Shown here: piece by piece, positions 12,400 through 24,192 of the stretch | Numbering within the stretch: position 1 is the stretch's first letter | Layout: each line of letters starts with the position of its first letter | Source: Polytrichum commune | Taxonomy: Eukaryota > Streptophyta > Polytrichopsida > Polytrichales > Polytrichaceae | Length of the DNA: 64,000 nt | Direction: 5' to 3' | NCBI GenBank assembly: GCA_950295325.1 | Contig: OX485808.1 | Coordinates: 29,716,527 to 29,780,526 of the forward strand | Notes under the pieces: model-generated | What the model saw: the letters and a program-made list of their open reading frames with translations, nothing else | Databases searched by the model: none | Told to the model about the DNA's origin: nothing | Translations under genes and position numbers: made by a program

Positions 12400-13610
12400 C
12401 CAACATAAATACCCACAAGTGATGGCAGTTGAAGTACACCACATAACTTACCTTCGGTTTTTTAACTTGTTCCCTTTGAGCCAAGATTCTACGAACAATG
12501 CCGTAAGGCAAGCTAATAATAATAATAACCTCCACGAGTGCTCCCCTAGTAACTCTCGTCCTTTTGGATATTTTTGTTTGAGGGGGTAGAATTCCTTTTA
12601 CTCCAAAAACGTTTATGATTAATTACTACGTACAAAGGGCTCTCGAAGACGAGCCGGGCCACATGAGGGCTTCGGCTTCTTGACAACTACGACCCAATGG
12701 GATGACTCCGGTCGAGTTTGTTTTGTCTTTTGTGGTTGTTTTCTTTGTAAGGGTTAAAATAGTAAATTGTTTACAATTTCTCTCTCTTTTTTAATCGGTC
12801 GTATAGCATCCGTGAACCAAACTCTCCATTTGAATGTGGCTTCATGGAGAGTCTCGATGCTCAAATTTTATAATATTAGTATCAGCCCATGGTGTCCCGG
12901 TCTTCTCCACCTATACATATGACACAATGCTCGCCCAACTTTTCAAAACGGTGTGGATTGGTGGGGTGACGGTCGACCTGCCACCACCATGTTGTTCATT
13001 GTGTAGATTTCTCAAGATTGTTGGATTTATCTACATTGATACGTGCAATTAGGTTGCCTTGTGCTAATATATCGGCATTCCACCATTGTTTTGGATATTT
13101 ATTACCACGATAACAAAATACTTGGAATATGCTTTTTTATTGTGGTTGTTATATAGTTGAATAAACAAAGTTATAAGTTTTTGTGATTTGGTTTTGACCC
13201 AAGGTGATTTGCGTTGGTTAAAATAAAGCCTATCCTCGAAGGCAACCCATTTGCGTGCATATCAATGTAGACCGTAAATAACATGCTTCGAACAACCTTT
13301 TGGTATAGCACAATAAGTTAAGACCAAGGATTCATGGCATCTACGTTAACTCATCCATTTGCAAAGGTGAAAATGTAGTGAACAATATCGCAACTTGTCA
13401 ATGACTACTGTCAAATGTTATGACTTTGAAAATAGCATAAGCAACCTTGGTTTGGTCAAGTGAAGTTCAATTGAAATTATTTGGTCCTGAATCTTGCAGG
13501 GGACTTGATTTTACTAGAGCCCCTCCATCCATGTTGAATGAGTTTACATAAACGCCACGAACCCTGAGCGATGAAATGATTTAGCATGTCAATTTGTGGA
13601 TGAAAATAAT
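12400..13610. other. No gene seen
   Basis: Unannotated AT-rich sequence with a small (AAT)n tract near 12515. No structure found beyond that. Confidence 0.5.
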
Positions 13611-13619
13611 TGGCAAAGG

Positions 13620-14094
13620 TACTACATTGTTTATGGTATTTAGTGTCATGTACGGTATTTGTAAAGGGCCTAAACTAGATGCCTAGAGGTCCCATAGTGT
13701 CACGCCTACAAATTGCCAATGTGATTCCATTCATCAACATAAGTAACTTCTTTAAGTGAAAAATTGTCTACATTATGACATTTAGAGTGGCACATTCGGA
13801 TGACAATCTTATTTTTTTAGTATGCAAGAGGAAGATATTCTTGAGCATTGTAATGCCAAGTGTCACTTGTGTACACATTACTCAACTTGTAGACCATTGT
13901 GTAACATAGCCATGCACCTCATAACACTATTGAACATACTCATCCCAAGATATTTGTAGGCGCACTTGAATGCCAAGTGTCATGAGGTGACACTTACAGT
14001 AAAGTTGTAAATCATGAGTGTAACATAGCATGTGCCTCAAAACAGGGTAAGGGACACTTTTACGTGTGTAACACTAAATACCATAAACAATATA
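13620..14094. mobile_element. TIR element of the ATGRTATTTAGTGTCAC family, 13.6-kb copy
   Basis: The left ATTGTTTATGGTATTTAGTG and the right CACTAAATACCATAAACAAT are inverted. The interior matches 14095-14620 in inverted arrangement (for example TGTAACATAGCCATGCACCTC, and AATATCTTGGC versus its reverse), so several copies abut. Confidence 0.65.
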
Positions 14095-14973
14095 TATTGT
14101 TCATGGTATTTATTGTCACATGCATAACAATGCCACTCTCTCTCTCTATTTTATGCGAAGTTACACTAATGGTCAACAATTTCATCATAAGTGTCACCTC
14201 ATGACACTTGACATTCAAGTGCGCGTACTAATATCTTGGCTCAATAGTGTTATGAGATGTGTGCTCATGTTAAACAATGGTCTACAAGTTGACTAAAGTG
14301 TACACAAATGACACCTGGCATTACAATGCTCAAGAATATCTTCCATTTGCATATTAAAATGTAAACACATGCACACTTGCCATTAGTATATATATGCTCA
14401 AGAATATCCTCCCCTTGCATACTAAAATGCAAAACTATCATTTTGAAATAACCCCATCTGCTACTCTAAATGAAATTATGTAAAAATTATAAAAATTGAA
14501 CACTTCGCTGAAGAAATTACTTATGTCGATGAATAGTTTCAAATTGGCAATTAGCAGACGTGATACTATGAAACCTTTAGGCATCTACATTAAGCCCTTC
14601 AAAAATAGTGTACATGACATTAAATAGTCTAAATGGTGTAGACCTTCATTATTACAGTAGGATTGATGGGGGTCAACTCAAAGAGTATGAAATCTACCTC
14701 GGACCTAAAAAACTCTTTGTGAAATTGAACTCTCATCATTATTTACTCTACGCCGTTAATGGTATTCAATGTCACTTACTATTTAGAATTATGCAATGCA
14801 ATAACTTCTTACTCTTGACTTCAATTTTTACTCACGAAAGTTGAGTAAGTTGTTCGGACATTATAGAGCATAAATGACTTTGCTTGGTAGAATTTTACAT
14901 TCTTGGTAAATACTTATAGCATTGTGTAACTCTGAATGGTAAGTGATGCTAAATAAGATAAATGGTGTAGGGT
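14095..14973. mobile_element. Adjacent or nested copies of the same TIR family
   Basis: TTGTTCATGGTATTTATTGT begins at 14099, with inverted counterparts near 14605-14640. A smaller unit at 14746-14973 starts CTACGCCGTTAATGGTATTC and ends AAGATAAATGGTGTAG. Boundaries are approximate because of nesting. Confidence 0.5.
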
Positions 14974-15080
14974 GATTCACATGTATTTGCCTAGTCATTA
15001 TGCCACAATAATTTGGGCCAAGGAAATTCTATCATGTGATTCCAATACACATTACCCTTCTCTAAGTTTTTGTTGTACAT

Positions 15081-15150
15081 TCCTATTCATAACATTATTA
15101 AGATCCATAACAATACTCTATGAGACTGACAATATTCAACAAAATATTCC
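15081..15150 (+). repeat. Partial arm of the CATAACATTATT family
   Basis: CATAACATTATTAAGATCC, then GAGACTGACAATATTC, matches the left arm at 30482-30535. No matching right arm was found nearby. Confidence 0.55.
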
Positions 15151-15239
15151 CCACATTCAATTAGAATTAAAACTTGTAGTTATTATGAGTGCACTCCTTA
15201 AGGGAATATGGTTCATGACAACTACACTAAACAATCTTA

Positions 15240-15570
15240 TTAGTGTGAGTGGAAAAATAGCATGGAAATAACTAGCATGGGCCACACTACTTTTCTAGTT
15301 AAGGTGGAATTAATGTGGGTCCAAGACCCTGGGTCTTCCGCTAAGTCTTCATAAAGATTTCCAACCAACACATTGAATATTTCTTGTATGAAAAAAGTAG
15401 CACGAACTAAAACAATCACCCGCATTGATTTTCTAGGAACATTTATTGTGACCAAATTTCTACTAGAATTTAGCGTGGGTTGAAAAATAATGTGGTCCAC
15501 ACTAATTCTCATTATGAGAATTAACATGGGCACTAGAAAATTACCGTGGCCCATAGTAATAGGACTACTG
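15240..15570 (+). repeat. Dispersed ~330-bp repeat, copy 1
   Basis: AGCATGGAAATAACTAGCAT, then GACCCTGGGTCTTCC, CTTCCAACCAACACA-like and TCCATGAG-type blocks recur in the same order at 28240-28560. No coding potential recognised. Confidence 0.65.
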
Positions 15571-16469
15571 AGTGTACCATGAGAGGTGCGATAAAAACAT
15601 TCCATTTTGAATTTAATTGTTAATCCATTCCCATGGGATCAAGAGGCTAAATTAGGGTCTATGATTTAAGGGTCAATTTTCTAGCAATATAAATATCCGG
15701 ATATACAATGCCCATACAATGTCTTTTTTTATGTTGTCACCCTCTACCCATGGTACAATAAACATATGCTTCAATGTGCTTAGAATATATATCATTAAAT
15801 ATTGTGCATTTACTAGATGGCAATTAGTGAGGGTGTCATATAGCACTCGTTGCTACATGACAAGTCATGAAGACCAATGTGGTTAACATGGCTCGCCGAT
15901 TTCAATGCCACACTAAATAAGATGTTTAGTCTCGTAGTCATGAAACTTTACATGTCTACGAGATGCTAAATTGAACGAGCATTGATTTGTTGACGTTGAA
16001 TGTAAAAGTAAGGGTGGGTTTACATTATTGTGGTTTGGATCAAAGAGACTTGGGGTCCAAAGTATCCTTTGATGGATCTTATTTTTAGACTCAAAATTGG
16101 AGCAAACTATGAATATTGGTTTCTCAAAATATGAAGAGTGTTTCTTGAATGGAGATTGCAGAGATTGGAGGGGGACTACAACCATGTCAATGCCACTTCA
16201 ATTTTCCTTACCTTGGACATGCTTTGGACTTGAACCCTTGTGTGAACTCCTTGGGTTCAATTTGTTGCTCTAAGTTAACACGACCGCTCGATTGTAGAGT
16301 ACATGTGATCTTGAATCCTAGTGTAAACCCTCTCTTAATGAAACAAATGTATCTAGTTCAATGTATGGTGTTAAAAGGGCACATGTATTTCAGTGATGCA
16401 TGGTTGGGTGTGAATTGAAGAACATATCTCAAAAGCATATATGATATAGAGAGATTGAAGTGTCTGGTA

Positions 16470-16660
16470 TCTTCAAGGCACTAGTGGCTAGCTAGGAACT
16501 AGTATTGTGTGTCACTATAGTGCCCATCCTCGAAAGGGGAGAGTAGTATTGCCTCAATGTCCCCTTGTCCGGTGGGCATCGGGTCATTGACATTACGAAC
16601 GGACACTTTATTCACGCCGGCCCCTTGCTAAAAAGGGACCGGAGTTTCTATCTATCTATT
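16470..16660 (+). mobile_element. SINE, copy 1, with 13-bp target-site duplication
   Basis: A ~190-bp unit begins TCTTCAAGGCACTAGTGGC and ends in a CTAT-repeat tail (TTTCTATCTATCTATT). TAGAGAGATTGAA at 16447-16459 is repeated exactly at 16661-16673. Ten extra bases lie between the left duplication and the unit shared with copy 2. TGGCTAGCTAGG resembles a Pol III A box, but no convincing B box was seen, so a tRNA origin is not established. Confidence 0.82.
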
Positions 16661-16734
16661 TAGAGAGATTGAAATACGTGCTGAAATTTTCAACCACTTA
16701 GAGACAATATTCAACACAATTAGAGTGGAACAGG

Positions 16735-16925
16735 GCGCTGGAGAGGGGAACACTATATGATCATTTGATAACTGAATGAATTTCTACTTTGACAATGGAA
16801 ATGAAATTCATACAAGCTCCAAAACTTATGAGGAAAGTGGCTACGGGCACGATTTGGTGTCATATGGTATGTTATGTCACTATGGGAACTTTTCGGATGG
16901 CACTTCTTATGAACAAGTGAGCAAA
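16735..16925 (+). repeat. R1 repeat, diverged 3' part
   Basis: TATGATCATTTGATAACTGA, GAAATTCATACAAGCTCC, GAGGAAAGTGGCTACGGGCA and CGATTTGGTGTC follow R1 order. Confidence 0.5.
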
Positions 16926-17242
16926 TATTATCATAGATGATGGACAAGTTCATCTGTTGGCCAAAACCCTACCTTCTCTTGTGAGCAACTTGTGATGAAA
17001 TATTGGTCATGGGTGATTGAAGTTTGGATGAAAACTCACTTCATAACTGATAGTAGTTGCTACACTGCAAAACCAGAATCCCCCAAAACATTTACAAGGA
17101 ATGACAAATAATGTTGGGTTACCATTTAGTGTTGGTGACACTATACCACGGTGTAGAAGTAGTATTGAGCAAGACAATTGCATATCATATATTATAGTAT
17201 AGTTACACGTGATCCGGCTCCGTTCGAAAAATAACTACTCAA

Positions 17243-17590
17243 AGTTCAAAAGACGTGAGGGAAATTATCAACCGGTTTAGAGGAATCTATAGGATATTCC
17301 TTAAACCAACAAAGGGAAACCAAAAGATCATCATCGCAACATGTAACCAGTTGGGACTTGGAATACACTAGGATTTGGATCAATTATGCCCAAGAATCTC
17401 CCCCGGACACTGACATGCACCAGTGATCAGGGAGATTTTTGGGCATTCATAATCAGTTGAGATCCTAGTGTTTGCAAGTCCAACCGGTTACATGTTGATG
17501 ACATCCTCCGGTTTCCCTTTATTAAATTGGGGTATATTCTATAAACTCCTGTAAAATGATCGGTTAATTTTCATGGAGTCTCGAACTTCA
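17243..17590. mobile_element. Large foldback (inverted repeat with ~160-bp arms)
   Basis: The left arm (17243-17403, ending GCCCAAGAATCTCCC) pairs with the right arm (17430-17590, starting GGGAGATTTTTGGGC) around a ~27-nt spacer. AACATGTAACC and GGTTACATGTT mark the middle of the arms. Diverged relatives of the right arm occur at 37350-37510 and 61195-61345. Confidence 0.8.
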
Positions 17591-18035
17591 ACCGGTTAGT
17601 TCTTTCTCAAACTCAACCGGTTCATTTGTAACTAACTGCCGGTTCTCCCCGACCATTGACCTGCACTTGCAATACATTAGGGTTTAGACTGCGTTATGCC
17701 AATAACTTAATAAGTTGACTTGGTTAGGGAGCCTTGCACTCCAAGTATTGACTAATGACTACTGACCATGTTACTTACAACTGGATGATTTTAGTCAGAA
17801 AACAAAGCTGCATTTGGGAGATCTTGGACAGGCTTCAGTGAGTACATTCATCCCTAGCCTACGTTACCAAGCCTTCTTCCATATTATGTCAACGAGGGTA
17901 CCACTTCGCCCGTGATTTGATTTGATTTTATTTTAATTCTAATTGTAGACATGAAGATTCATTGTTAATTCAAGAAGGCAAGAGAATAACGACCACCCAG
18001 GAAGGACTACTCATGTAAAACGACCAAGGGCCTGA

Positions 18036-19071
18036 GGGCCGGTTTACACTACAGTGGAGAAGGCCTCCGGTCGGTCAAGAATGCTTGGCCAAGACATGGT
18101 TATATGAGGCAAATGGTGGATGTGCCGGAGAAGAATTAAAGGCAATAAAATATTTCTTAAGGAGTCTTGACCGGTTGAAGTCTAAACACCTAGAGGAGAA
18201 GTTTAGCGGAGAAGTCCACCGGAGAAGAGAAGTTCACCTAATGGTGAAGAATTTTTGTGATAAAAAACCATAATTCTCTACATTCACATTGTATCAAAAG
18301 ATTTCAACAAGAATTGTGTTCATAAGAATTGTGTAATATAATGTTCAATTTTATTCAAAAGATAATGAAAATTGCCAAATTGCCAATTGTCAAGTTTGGC
18401 CCATGTAGGAAATAAATGTCTCCTTGGGTGTTTAAGAATGAAGAGGGGAAAACCCATACACATTGGACAAAACACTACTCTTTAGTATTATTTAAGACAT
18501 GCTCTCCTCTTAATCATCCTCATCAATTTCTCTCTTCTTATCTTTGATCTTCAATCATGAATAATTGAAGAAGAGAGATTTTGTGCTCTCTTATGATCTT
18601 TGTGGTTTTGAAGTATTTTATCGTTTCAACTATGGCGATACAAAAAACCATCATGTATCACCATAATGCTTCAATTATGATGATGGCATATTTTTGTTTG
18701 GGAGCAAGGAGAGGGTGGTGTGGAAATTTGACCGGCCAAGTGGATATGTGTCACAATTTCTTCTTGGATCATATAATGCAAAAATGTTCAAAGATCGTGT
18801 ACGGGTGAGTAATTTTTTTATTGAGTTGGGCTTCTCCGGCCTCTTGAGGCCATACAAGAAACTCCTCCTCCGGAGAAGCCCAACTCCAAAAAGTGCCGCC
18901 ATGTAGGCGGCCATGTCATTTTATCATCCATGAGAAAAGTTCACCACCATTGGTTTCTTCACCTAGTGTAAACACCCACTGGTCAAGAGTTGCATTTTCG
19001 ACCAATCACAATTGAGAAACGCCCTTTTTTTCATGACCGGTGGACTTCTCCACCGTAGTGTAAACCGGCCT
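18036..19071 (+). mobile_element. Second Tourist-like element, ends GGGCCGGTTTACACTA, 1036 bp
   Basis: The left end GGGCCGGTTTACACTACAG is mirrored by GTAGTGTAAACCGGCCT at the right, with TGA on both sides (18033-18035, 19072-19074). Inside are further CTTCTCCGG / CCGGAGAAG inverted segments (near 18830 and 18870). A 62-codon open frame at 18085-18273 has no recognisable domain. It ends 27 bp before MITE copy 4. Confidence 0.82.
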
Positions 19072-19098
19072 TGAGTCTTTAGGGTTTGTGGAATTTGA

Positions 19099-19597
19099 GG
19101 GCCACTTCACACACGAGACTGAGAGCCCGTGACCATTTCACTTCGAGCACTCTCATTGGTTGGGATAGGCGGAGCCGGTCAAGTTAGCTTCACACTACGC
19201 TTGAGGGACCAACGGAGTATGTGAATGCAAGCTGGATGTAAACTTTACATGGATTCTTACATGGCATCGAATGGATCGTGTTTCATGGTCACTTGGACTA
19301 CTCTCAAAAACTACCTCTTGGAGTTAGGTCTGACACAAAACCGGGAGACCATGGCACTCCGAACGTTCACAACCGTTGGTTTATTCTATTTTATCATGTG
19401 TGAGGACTTGCATGGATAGAAATGCATTGAAATAGCAATTGGTTGAGGACATGGTTACGTTTGACTTCACACTACACTTGAGGGCCCGTGCCCACACAAC
19501 ATGATTTTGGAGGTGTCTTGGGACAACCTTTGGACACTTTCTTTTGGGCTCTCACAATTTCGTGATCTCGGCTCTTGGCTCATGTGTGAAGTAGCCC
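19099..19597 (-). mobile_element. Tourist-like MITE, copy 4 (499-bp variant)
   Basis: The left end is GGGCCACTTCACACACGAGA and the right end GTGTGAAGTAGCCC. Flanks are TGA (19096-19098) and TAA (19598-19600), probably one mutated TAA duplication. The interior is the reverse of copy 3. Confidence 0.88.
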
Positions 19598-20149
19598 TAA
19601 GTGTCTTGCCAACAACTGATGAATCAATTGATAGATAGATATAAACACCGGCTCCCAATGGAACAAGCACGAATGAACATGACATTACTAAGAGACCGTT
19701 TATTGCTCTCTTTCCAAATTGAGAATGCAAGAATCATGTGAGAATAATTCTAGAATGCGCATCTTGAAAGAGGTGAGAATGTTGGCAATCGTAGGATAAA
19801 TGGGGAAGTATTTGCACACAATTCATGCATCCTCACTTTTCAAAGAGAGCATCAAAGGGGTGCTTAGTAATGTTATGAAGAGCCTTTTCGCCTAGCATAT
19901 ACTATTACGTGCACTATATAACAAACCCAACTTGCCAACCTCATGAATCTTCATAGGCTTCCTCCACACATGGAGTGTTGCGTAACCAAAACGGTAACCT
20001 TTGATTTAGGGTTGCGGTCTCGGGTTTTCTATGTAAGATATGTGTGTGTGTTGTTCAATTCATTTTTCATGATTTCCAACATCCACTAGTTATATTCACA
20101 CAACAAAACTTTTATCGCATTAGCAAATCTATGATGAAACGTCACAATA

Positions 20150-20400
20150 GCTTAAATTTCTCATAATTTAGTTATGGTCATGAGAAGTGCATGTTTGTTT
20201 GTTGATTCCCTAGCTGAATACATAGGTCCTCACAATCGTGTTCACAATTGAGTGTGGAGTAGTTGATAAAATTTGAAGACATAGTCCAATCTCTTTTCAA
20301 CACGTTCCTTTATGGTGGTTGTTCTTCAATTCTCACATGACCATACACCAATCAAATATGGGTGTCCGATAAAGAAAAGTAACCAAATATCACCCACAAT
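20150..20400 (-). repeat. R1-related repeat, minus-strand copy
   Basis: TTTAGTTATGGTCATGAGAAG, GAGTGTGGAGTAGTTGATAA, AGTCCAATCTCTTTTCAACA and CAATCAAATATGGGTGTCCGA define a subfamily also seen at 35885-36120, 37865-38065 and 49015-49245. Confidence 0.65.
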
Positions 20401-20664
20401 ACCTTAACGTGACCTTGGAGGGGTTCAATCCGGAAAGGAGTCGCGATCTTGTCTTTCCCGACTTGCAACACATTTAACAAGGGTTGTTTTTATCCAACAA
20501 CTTCAATGTGCGAATTGAAAAATGAACATTTTGAACATTGAAGTGTAGCCACCAACATGTCCTCTATGTCAAGGAACATGGATCCCACTTTGGCCATCTC
20601 TCAACTTGATAACACGCCTTAGACATAGGGTAGACAACACTAATTCAATCACCTTTCCTATTAT

Positions 20665-21000
20665 GACACCTATATTTGAGCGGTATGTGGTTTAGCGTGG
20701 CTTCAAGTACGAATCCCAAGACAATATGTGTCTAAAAGAGGACTAAACTATGTGCTCAAAATTTGATAACCATTCTAGACTCAATAATGAACATAATTTG
20801 GAGGGAGAGACTTGTATGGTCACTTGAAGAACACGAGAATCTTCGATTTGAATGGGAATAAGACAATCATCCGGTTAGCTCCAAATATTACAACGAATGT
20901 AGCTGCATGCCTCGATTTGGATTTGGTAATTGTCTCATACTAATAGCATCTTTCATATCCTAAGAGAAGTGAGTTAGTTGGGAAAAGTAACCATTTAAGA
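20665..21000 (+). repeat. R1 repeat, plus-strand copy
   Basis: CCTATATTTGAGCGGTATGT, then ACTATGTGCTC, ACCATTCTAGACTCAATA, TGGTCACTTGAAGAACACGA and a closing ACCCATCTACC. Confidence 0.75.
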
Positions 21001-21189
21001 CCCATCTACCTTCCATCCCATGTGTTTGCCACCGTATGCAAGCCAATGTTTTGAGTGGGAGCCCCTTTGGAAAATGAGGTGCCCTTTTGACGTCCATTGA
21101 ACACTAGTCTCCACTATAAGCTCCTCATTCCCACAAAGTGGAGGAAGCCAAGCATGGTTTGCCAATGGTACTTCACCAAGGACATGCAA

Positions 21190-21500
21190 CACACCACCGG
21201 TACGAGATGGTAAGCAAATCCAAAGAGAGGCCATTAGCCACTTTCTTAATATTTTTTGGAGCTCATATGAACATGTCATTCATTTTCATAGTGAAGATTC
21301 TCGTGTTCATTAAAGTTGTCGTATAAGTCCTTCCCTCCACCCCCAACTTATGTTGATTATTGAATCTAGAATGGTTATCATGATTTGAACATGTAGTCCA
21401 ACCTCTTTAAAACATAATGTCTTCTTTATATCCATTATTGGAGTCATGCACCTATAAGTAACCAACTAACTCAAATGCAAGTGTCCGATTAAGATAAGGA
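21190..21500 (-). repeat. R1 repeat, minus-strand copy
   Basis: Reverse-oriented R1 blocks: GAGGCCATTAGCCACTTTC, GAGCTCATATGAACAT, GAAGATTCTCGTGTTCATTA, GAATCTAGAATGGTTATCAT and AACCTCTTTAAAAC. With 20665-21000 it makes a pair of opposed R1 copies. Confidence 0.72.
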
Positions 21501-22634
21501 ATCAAATTAAGCATGATGTGTACCGTTACTCCGCACTTTGGAGGCCCTGGCAACTTTTGTAATTAGTCAAGAGCGTCTAATCTTGGTTACGCTTCCCAAT
21601 GTTCAAGATTGAAACCCTCGTATGAGTTTCATTTTGAAGGGCTCTCAAATTTCAGCCCTTCAGTTGAAGGGCCGGTTCAAATCCAAGACGTCAATCCAAG
21701 AATATAGAAATGGAATACAAAAATCATATTAAATTTGTGCATGAATTATATGGTACATGTTTCCGATACAATGTGAAGAATCAAGAATCAATCATCTAAC
21801 TCCACTTCTTGTAGTGACAATGCCCTACGATGGTTGGTTCTTGTGACATGCAGATTATGTCGAGGACTTCAAGTGACATCTTCATTTTCAATTTGGGGTT
21901 GCGTTTTGAAGGGTTGTTTTGAGAGAGGTATAGTTTGAAGGGCATTGAAGACTTCAATCTTGAACACTCACGCTTCCATTGCAAATGGTAAGGGGGATGC
22001 ACCCTAGTACCCTACCAACTCTTAATTGAAGAAGAATATGAAGGTTCGAGTTATTAAGGAGGCATCCCGTGATTACCATTTGAACTTAAGTGCCATCAAT
22101 GCATTGTCCGGTCTAGTGACACTCCGACATCCAAGGTTTTTGGGGACTAAATCGATAGTGGAAATAAATGACAATCGTTTCGTAATGTGAAATGAAATAA
22201 AGAAATGATTGAGAGAGAGAGATATGACATGAGTGTGGGACATTTCACCTTGATTATAGTCAGGAGTTCGTACGTAAACTTGAAGTGGGCTTATTGACTA
22301 GGGCTATGGGACAAATGCTATTGTTTCTCATTGGAAGTGGTCAAGTACGAGAAGGTGGGTGATTTATCATGGTCTTCAAACCGCCAACTATTTCAATGAG
22401 AAACCCTATCAAATTTTCTACAACCCTTGATCACGTGTGTAAAATGGCCTAAGTTCGGCTATTTTTGTCCCAAAAGGTCCACATGGATTTAGAAATTAAC
22501 AACGTGTTGCATATCCTAGGAGAAGTGGTCCACGCTAAGTGGGGGAGGGGGAGGTATACCATTGAAGACCCATCACCCTTAGGGCCACTTCACACACGAC
22601 CCAATAACCGTGAGCATATAATTGTGAGAGCCAT

Positions 22635-22992
22635 TAACATTACCCAACCCAATACTCTTAACTCCGGCGCGGAGTTCGATGCGACTCCGATGCGGCTCCG
22701 GGGAGGTTCGGATGCCAGCTCCGGTGGGTTCGGGTGGGTTGGGGCAAAAATTGCCCCCTATTTTTTTGATTGGGTGGGGCCTTACTTGATCTCATAAGGG
22801 GCCTCCTAGAGTGATTTGGGGCCGTAGAACCCAAATTTAGCAAAAAAAACCAAAAAAAGTCATTAAGGGGCCAAAACGGGGAGGGCCAGAAAAATGGACC
22901 CACCGGAGCTGGCATCCGAACCTCCCCGGAGCCGCATCGGAGCCGCATTGAACTCCGCGCCGGAGTTAAGAGTATTGGGTTGGGTAATGTTA
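22635..22992. mobile_element. Foldback element with ~98-bp GC-rich arms
   Basis: The arms run 22635-22732 and about 22895-22992, start TAACATTACCCAACCCAAT, and differ at only about three positions. Their CGG/CCGG-rich sequence is unlike the AT-rich surroundings. The loop has T- and A-rich runs. The near-identity of the arms points to recent insertion. Confidence 0.85.
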
Positions 22993-23073
22993 GGGGCCAT
23001 TGCCCAACTATGGTGGGGGGGTCCTTGGACCTTGTTGTATGGGTACCTCAAAGCCCTTTGGGGGGATACCATG

Positions 23074-23260
23074 TCTTCAAGGCACTAGTGGCTAGCTAGG
23101 GACTAGTATAGTGTGTCACTATAGTGCCCATCCTCGAAAGGGGAGAGTAGTATTGCCCCAATGTCCCCTTGTCCAGTGGGCATCGGGTCATTGGCATTAC
23201 AAACGGACACTTTATTCACGCCGGCCCCTTCAAAGGGACCGGAGTTTCTATCTATCTATC
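23074..23260 (+). mobile_element. SINE, copy 2, inside a Tourist-like MITE
   Basis: It is highly similar to the 16.5-kb copy throughout and has the same CTAT tail. The repeat of the 3' flank (TGAGAGCCATT, 23261-23271) is not next to the SINE 5' end. It lies 438 bp upstream of it, at 22625-22635, before a foldback element. Confidence 0.82.
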
Positions 23261-23505
23261 TGAGAGCCATTGACTCTCATCCAAAGGTCTTACTAGTTGT
23301 TTAAACGACATGATTTGCATGAATTTACATCAGGCCAAACCCCTTGGAGGTGGGCAGGACGCAAATTCCGACAAACCATGTCAATGCTACGGCCTTTGGA
23401 TGAGAATGAAGGGCCCTCACACTTAATGGTCACGGGCCTTTGAAGCTCGTGTGTGAAGCAGCCCTAATTAGTGTAAAGTTCCAAGTTGGCTCTTCTCAGA
23501 ACTTG

Positions 23506-23506
<1 letters not shown>

Positions 23507-23537
<31 letters not shown>
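23507..23537. repeat. (ATT)n microsatellite
   Basis: About ten ATT units. A shorter (TAA)n lies at 34801-34821 and (AATAAC)n near 8963-8985. Confidence 0.9.
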
Positions 23538-24192
23538 GTGAGCCTCCAACCCCTAATTACATCCATCCAATGAAGGGGAGGGCAAGGGTGGCACAGCAGG
23601 CTCATTCATCCATCCATCCAAAACAAGGAAGGCCAGCGCCGTTTTAGAATCTAACTCACCTAAATCCCTGGAACCATCACATAAGCCCCTCTAATAATGG
23701 CCCTGCCCCCACTCCCTTTTGACCTAATCCCTGACACACATAACCCCAGGCCACCTGTTCCCATACCCATTTTTATAAAAGGAAGGAGAGAAAAAGTAGA
23801 AAAATAGAAAATGAACCCTCATGTATATATATATATATATATATAAGTATAAATGCCTGCTATGGATCAACCCCCTAATTCCTATTGTTGGGCCCCCTAT
23901 CGTAACTTGATCCATAAGAACTTTAACTGTCTCCGGGGGCGAGAGAGAAGGAAGTATCACACACGTACTTACGAGCCGTAGTTCTCGACCAATGAACGGG
24001 GAGGAAGGACCGTCCGCTAGAGTAGAGGCACCCATAACCAACCACTTAGGACATTCTCCCCGCTAGCTCTAGCAAAGTATGAAGGCGGTTGCGATTTTTT
24101 CGGTAATTTCATTCCTTTAATTTGAAATTACTGTGAATTTTTGAAGCCGGAAGTTGGTTTACAAGTAGTATTCAGCAAGACCAACGGAGTTG

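Larger units (their letters stand above)
22582..23464 (+). mobile_element. Tourist-like MITE, copy 5, interrupted by nested insertions
   Basis: The left end GGGCCACTTCACACACGAC follows TTA (22579-22581). The right end CTCGTGTGTGAAGCAGCCC is followed by TAA. The MITE interior is split by 22636-23260 (foldback element plus SINE), with TGAGAGCCATT repeated on both sides of the insert. Confidence 0.85.

Noticed and set aside
11989-12444. 151-codon minus-strand open frame
   Set aside because: Created by the 130-bp tandem duplication plus a GA-rich run. Its repeat structure and low complexity argue against a gene.
15240-15605. 121-codon minus-strand frame
   Set aside because: It coincides with a dispersed repeat also found at 28.2 kb, where the frame is not kept.
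18085-18273. Protein of the 18-kb element
   Set aside because: A 62-codon frame without a transposase motif in a non-autonomous element.
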